Part shown: one piece after another, positions 61,001-64,000 of the stretch
How the letters are laid out: every line of letters starts with the position of its first letter
How positions within the stretch are numbered: the stretch's first letter is position 1
Source of the DNA: Alcaligenaceae bacterium
Lineage (GTDB): Bacteria; Pseudomonadota; Gammaproteobacteria; Burkholderiales; Burkholderiaceae_B
Assembly: GCA_013416455.1 (NCBI GenBank)
Contig: JACCES010000011.1
Coordinates: 98,762 to 162,761, forward strand
Length of the DNA stretch: 64,000 nucleotides
Direction of reading: 5' to 3'
Translations under genes and position numbers: made by a program
Notes under the pieces: model-generated
The model's input: only the letters and a program-made list of their open reading frames with translations
Database searches by the model: none
Told to the model about the DNA's origin: nothing

Positions 61001-61957
61001 ATGAACCTGCACGACCAGCACTACCGCAAGCTGTTCAGCAGCCCGCGCATGGTGCGCGCCCTGTTCGAGGGCATTCTGCCGGCCAGCTGGCGCGCCCAAC
61101 TGGATCTGGACACCCTCGAGCCCCTGCCGCCGAACTTCGTCAGCAGCCGCAATCGCGACAGGCGGGCGGACGGGGTCTGGCGCGTGCGCCGGCGCGACGG
61201 CGACATGCTGTACCTGCTGATCCTGCTGGAACACCAGTCCGGCCAGGACTACATCATGAGTATCCGCTGCATGGGCTATGTCGCCCTGCTGTACGAAGAC
61301 CTGGTGATGCGCCAGATGATCGAACCGTCGCGGCCGCTGCCGGCCATCCTGCCGATCGTGATCTACAGCGGGGCCTCGCGGTGGCGCTCGCCGCTTCAGG
61401 TGTCGGAGCTGCTCGAGCCAGCCCCCAGGGGGCTGGAACCCTATCAACCGCACATGCGCTACCTGGTGCTGGACACCGGCGCCCTGGTCGAACGAGGCAG
61501 CCTGCCCGCCAAAAACCTGGCAGCCCTGATGTTCCGTCTGGAACACAATCAGGGGCTTGAGCACTCGCAGGAAATCCTGCAAACTATCTTGCGCCTGTCG
61601 CGAGGGCCGAAGCTGCGGGAATTGCGCCGCGCCGTCTTTCTTTGGGTGCGCCATGTGCTGCTGCCGCGCTCCCTGCCCCGGACGATAGACCTTCCGGCTG
61701 TGAACGACTTGAGGGAAATAACCATCATGCTGACCACACATTCCAAAGACTGGAGCCAGCGCTGGCGTCAGGAAGGGCATCAGGAAGGGCATCGGGAAGG
61801 CGCCTCCAGCGTGCTGGAGCATCAGTTATCCCGCAAGTTCGGCCCGCTGTCTCCCGAAATCATCGCTCGCCTGCGCCAGGCCGACACCGCACAGCTGCAG
61901 GCCTGGTCACTGAACCTGCTTGACGCCACAACCCTCGATCAGGTGTTCACGCAGTGA
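61001..61957 (+). CDS. Rpn family recombination-promoting nuclease (PF04754)
   Basis: A 318-residue protein beginning MNLHDQHYRKLFSSPRMVRALFEGILP, the standard start of this family of PD-(D/E)XK nucleases linked to recA-independent recombination and horizontal transfer. Active-site elements are Asp in RRADGVWRV and the Glu-x-Gln in ILLEHQS; YIMSIRCMGYVALLYEDL follows. The C-terminal part has RQEGHQEGHREGA and a tail SRKFGPLSPEIIARLRQAD similar to the broken gene at 42271. The ATG at 61001 is chosen because it is the family start. Looks intact. Confidence 0.88.
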   Translation: MNLHDQHYRKLFSSPRMVRALFEGILPASWRAQLDLDTLEPLPPNFVSSRNRDRRADGVWRVRRRDGDMLYLLILLEHQSGQDYIMSIRCMGYVALLYEDLVMRQMIEPSRPLPAILPIVIYSGASRWRSPLQVSELLEPAPRGLEPYQPHMRYLVLDTGALVERGSLPAKNLAALMFRLEHNQGLEHSQEILQTILRLSRGPKLRELRRAVFLWVRHVLLPRSLPRTIDLPAVNDLREITIMLTTHSKDWSQRWRQEGHQEGHREGASSVLEHQLSRKFGPLSPEIIARLRQADTAQLQAWSLNLLDATTLDQVFTQ

Positions 61958-62207
61958 ACCGACGCGTTTTATCAGTCAGTAGAAACAGGAAGGAAAGGCC
62001 GGTTGCATGAGCCTCGCCCTTTGGAAGATGAAAAACAGAGGGACGCTTATTTGCTCCGCTGACCCCGGCGGACAAACCACTCCCAACTGAGGCCACTCAG
62101 AGAAGACGAACACAATGCAACTGCACGGGGATGCAAAATGCGACTGATCGATTGGCGAGGATGCCGGCTTCAAGACGGTACAGATCAGTAAGCGTACGGT
62201 TCTGACC

Positions 62208-62860
62208 GTCTTGGAACTCTGGAGCAGGCGGCCACGGTCGCCGAGGTGGCGAGAGCCTACGACCTGCACCCCAATCAGCTGTACCCATGGCGCACGGAAT
62301 ACTTCCGGGGCGATTACGGCGCGGTTAGCACAAGGGAGGCGTTGGCTGCGACGTTCCTGGCGGTGGAGGTTGCGGACATGGACGAGATGCCGAAAGATGT
62401 CGCGGTGGCCGACACTGGTCTGATCAATCAGAATGGGCCAGAACCCGCATATTTATTGACTTTACGCTTGATTCTGAAGCCTATTGCCGGGGGGGGGGGC
62501 GGTAAAATAAAGGTCATGTTGAATAGTGCTGCCCCCTCTGCTGATACTGCTGCCTTGATGCCAGTGATCAAGGCGTTGCAGCAAGAGAACGAATACCTGC
62601 GACTGCAATTGGCGAAAGCTCGGCGCGAACGGTGCGATGTCATCGTACAGGCGCCGGCGCCGTCTCGCCCGATTGCGCGAGGCTTGGCCGGTCCCGCGCT
62701 GCTGGCGTTGCTGCGAGGCAGCACCTGGGGCGGCACCACGCCGATTGTCCGACGTCCAATGCTGGGCGGAAAGACTGCGCGGGAACTTCGAAGAACAAGA
62801 GCGTGTGTGGGCCTGTTCAGGCACGCGCGAGTGACGGTCAGAATGCGCCCCACCATGGGG
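62208..62860 (+). pseudogene. IS66-family transposase remnants (tnpA and tnpC pieces)
   Basis: First piece: LEQAATVAEVARAYDLHPNQ, LYPWR and later ATFLAVEVAD, as in the IS66 accessory protein TnpA. After an 11-G run (62489-62499) comes the second: ALMPVIKALQQENEYLRLQL then CDVIVQAPAPSRPIARGLAG, PALLA, text of the IS66 TnpC transposase with a big internal deletion. The frame then decays. No terminal repeats found. The stretch 61958-62207 shows no gene. Confidence 0.65.
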
Positions 62861-62870
62861 CCTGTCGGCC

Positions 62871-63196
62871 TTAGCTGCCCGTCTCGGACAGCCACGAGGG
62901 AATATCGCGCTTGGCGTGCAATACACGCCATACGTCGATATGATCGCGCGCCAGCATGTAGAAGATCACGTACGGATAGGAACCCATGGGCCGTGCGCGC
63001 AAACCCGGTAGGTTTAGCTCATAGGCGTAGCGATTCGAGCCCGTTTCGGCAAAGCTCGAAAGATGCGCGTAGGCCTGCTCCAACTCATCCAGAAAGCCCA
63101 TGGCGACCTTTTCGGTGGCCTCGGTCGATAGTAGGTCAGCGCGTTATCTACGTCTTGAGCCGCACGCGCCCGAGCAATAACGGGTATGCGAGTCAC
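62871..63196 (-). pseudogene. parE: Frameshifted parE-type toxin gene
   Basis: The N-terminal part (MTRIPVIARARAAQDVDNAL, TYY) overlaps the parD stop by four bases in one frame. The rest (EATEKVAMGFLDELEQAYAH, then PYVIFYMLARDHIDVWRVLH) is complete in another frame. They join near 63127 if one base is restored, giving a normal ParE of about 107 residues. So a single-base deletion has probably killed the toxin, or there is a sequencing error. The antitoxin gene is intact. Confidence 0.75.
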
Positions 63197-63435
63197 TTGC
63201 TGGCGGGGTGGCGTCGCACTCGATCACGCAGCGCATCGAAATACGCCGCGTCGGCCGGCTCGCCGGGGGCCGATGTGCCGCCCTCCAGCAAAAGATTACG
63301 CAAACGGCTTCGGTCCTGATCTTTACGAATCAGTTCCCGCACGTATTCACTGTGCGTACCAAAACCGCGTTCGGCGACCTGGTCATCCACATACGTCTTC
63401 AAGGTGTCGGGTAGCGAGATATTCATGGTTCCCAT
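63193..63435 (-). CDS. parD: ParD-type antitoxin
   Basis: An 80-residue ribbon-helix-helix antitoxin: MNISLPDTLKTYVDDQVAERGFGTHSEYVRELIRKDQ is the ParD DNA-binding domain, and the C-terminal part would fold on ParE. MNISLP at 63426 may be the real start; the frame opens at 63435. It is followed by parE with a four-base overlap, which is frameshifted here. Confidence 0.9.
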   Translation of the reverse strand: MGTMNISLPDTLKTYVDDQVAERGFGTHSEYVRELIRKDQDRSRLRNLLLEGGTSAPGEPADAAYFDALRDRVRRHPASK

Positions 63436-63817
63436 ATCTGCAACTTAGGTGTTTTGGCAAATTTTGGCAAGAATGCAAGGGTATGGGCATGCTTCTGAAA
63501 AGGAACAGGGACAGACACGGCGAAGGGCAAGGGCCTACCCGAAGGCCGCGCGCTTCGCTAAAGCACCGCTGCGCCGCCTTATAGGCTCAGCCGAGTCTCT
63601 TTCTGGTCACCCCGGGGGGCCGGCGCAGTGGCGACGGCAAGCCTGCTCGGACTGTCGGTCATCCGCGCCCGTCAGGCCATCCGACCGATACGGTTCCAGC
63701 GCAACCTGCGGCGACTGCCCGAATACAAACTCATCGCCGAGCATATTCCGTGTTCAGCAAGCGAAGTTTTCCTGGTCCACGGGGTTCGGAGGACGCAAAC
63801 AATTTTTCATCATCCTC
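63436..63817. other. About 380 bases without a recognisable gene
   Basis: Upstream of parD the sequence holds the parD promoter region (AT-rich at 63440-63470) and then GC-rich DNA with one short plus frame (63628-63867, LGLSVIRARQAIRPIRFQRN) that I cannot match to any family and that runs into the IS end. Probably relic DNA. Confidence 0.3.
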
Positions 63818-64000
63818 TAGTGTTAAGTCCCATAAATAACTTTACATTTATTGAAATCCTCCTATGATTCTCTTGTCGACTGGGAGGGCTGATCATGGGA
63901 CGCAAGGGAATCGAGGTGGTCGTATCAGAATTGGAGCGCGAGCAATTGCTGTCGATGAGCCGATCACGCTCATTGCCCCATTCGCTGGTACGCCGGGCAA
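63818..64000 (+). mobile_element. Left end of an IS630-type insertion sequence
   Basis: From TA at 63818-63819 the sequence becomes AT-rich (GTGTTAAGTCCCATAAATAA) as at the inverted repeat ends of IS630/Tc1-like elements, which duplicate TA. The transposase starts 76 bases in. The element is cut off by the window edge, so the right end cannot be tested. Confidence 0.6.
63895..64000 (+). CDS. IS630-type transposase, N-terminal fragment at window edge
   Basis: An ATG at 63895 after GGGAGGGC opens MGRKGIEVVVSELEREQLLS then MSRSRSLPHSLVRRA and is cut at base 64000 (35 codons). The pattern of an initial strand with SELEREQL and R-x-S-LPHSLVRRA matches the N-terminus of IS630-family helix-turn-helix transposases. 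The full length cannot be judged. Confidence 0.7.
   Translation, partial: MGRKGIEVVVSELEREQLLSMSRSRSLPHSLVRRA

Noticed and set aside
60913..61560. 215-codon frame overlapping the Rpn gene
   Set aside because: Out-of-frame shadow; the Rpn frame has clear family motifs.
62246..63319. 357-codon frame as a single gene
   Set aside because: It is a patchwork of IS66 TnpA, TnpC and the antisense of parE, so not one protein.

Overview
The window is high-GC DNA of a betaproteobacterium, most likely Burkholderiales family Alcaligenaceae (Bordetella / Achromobacter / Pusillimonas relatives). The evidence is three Bug/TctC-type periplasmic receptors, TRAP and polar amino acid ABC importers, many small catabolic clusters with their own LysR, GntR or LacI regulators, and a rhamnose-type O-antigen locus. 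This is inferred from gene content; no rRNA or tRNA gene was seen.

Layout. (1) 1-12.8 kb, catabolic block: a TRAP transporter (dctPQM), two short-chain dehydrogenases, two RraA-fold proteins, a VOC protein, an aminotransferase, a complete polar amino acid ABC importer and a LysR regulator. The two divergent promoter regions here share a near-identical palindromic motif. (2) 12.8-16.8 kb, an AT-richer island: nitrilase, cupin and Bug receptor facing a LysR gene and a second copy of the cupin; a perfect T-N11-A box overlaps the LysR start codon. (3) 16.8-26.3 kb, molybdenum: mobB, moaA, moaD, a moaE-mobA fusion, moeA, a short modE, modCBA and moaC, with a ModE-type palindrome before modA. The cluster is interrupted by a MITE-like element, a vapBC module and the wreck of a sensor kinase. 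(4) 26.3-42.2 kb, more catabolic clusters: Bug receptor / SDR / Zn-dehydrogenase / ThDP enzyme with a GntR regulator; pabB; a lactate-oxidase-type FMN enzyme; a D-2-hydroxyacid dehydrogenase; an Old Yellow Enzyme; an alpha/beta hydrolase; and a LacI-controlled aldehyde dehydrogenase with a Bug receptor.

(5) 42.3-53.7 kb, cell-surface polysaccharide: an Rpn-family pseudogene, gtrA, a polyprenyl-phosphate glycosyltransferase, a second MITE-like element, a large GT-C-like membrane protein, an O-antigen ligase-like protein, rfbCAD (no rfbB), an initiating sugar-phosphate transferase and a WbbL-like rhamnosyltransferase. (6) 53.7-60.8 kb: higBA between direct repeats, then a TolC-family outer membrane protein, a 1001-residue cysteine-free RTX/S-layer-like protein with its own promoter region, a strong hairpin terminator, SapC and a small DUF6447-like protein. 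(7) 60.8-64.0 kb: an intact Rpn nuclease, IS66 wreckage, a frameshifted parE with parD, and the left end of an IS630-type insertion sequence cut by the window edge.

The most interesting system is the apparent S-layer locus next to the O-antigen genes. The order suggests a type I secreted surface-layer protein that may attach to the polysaccharide made by the neighbouring genes, as is known for Caulobacter RsaA. The secretion ABC transporter and membrane fusion protein are not in the window.
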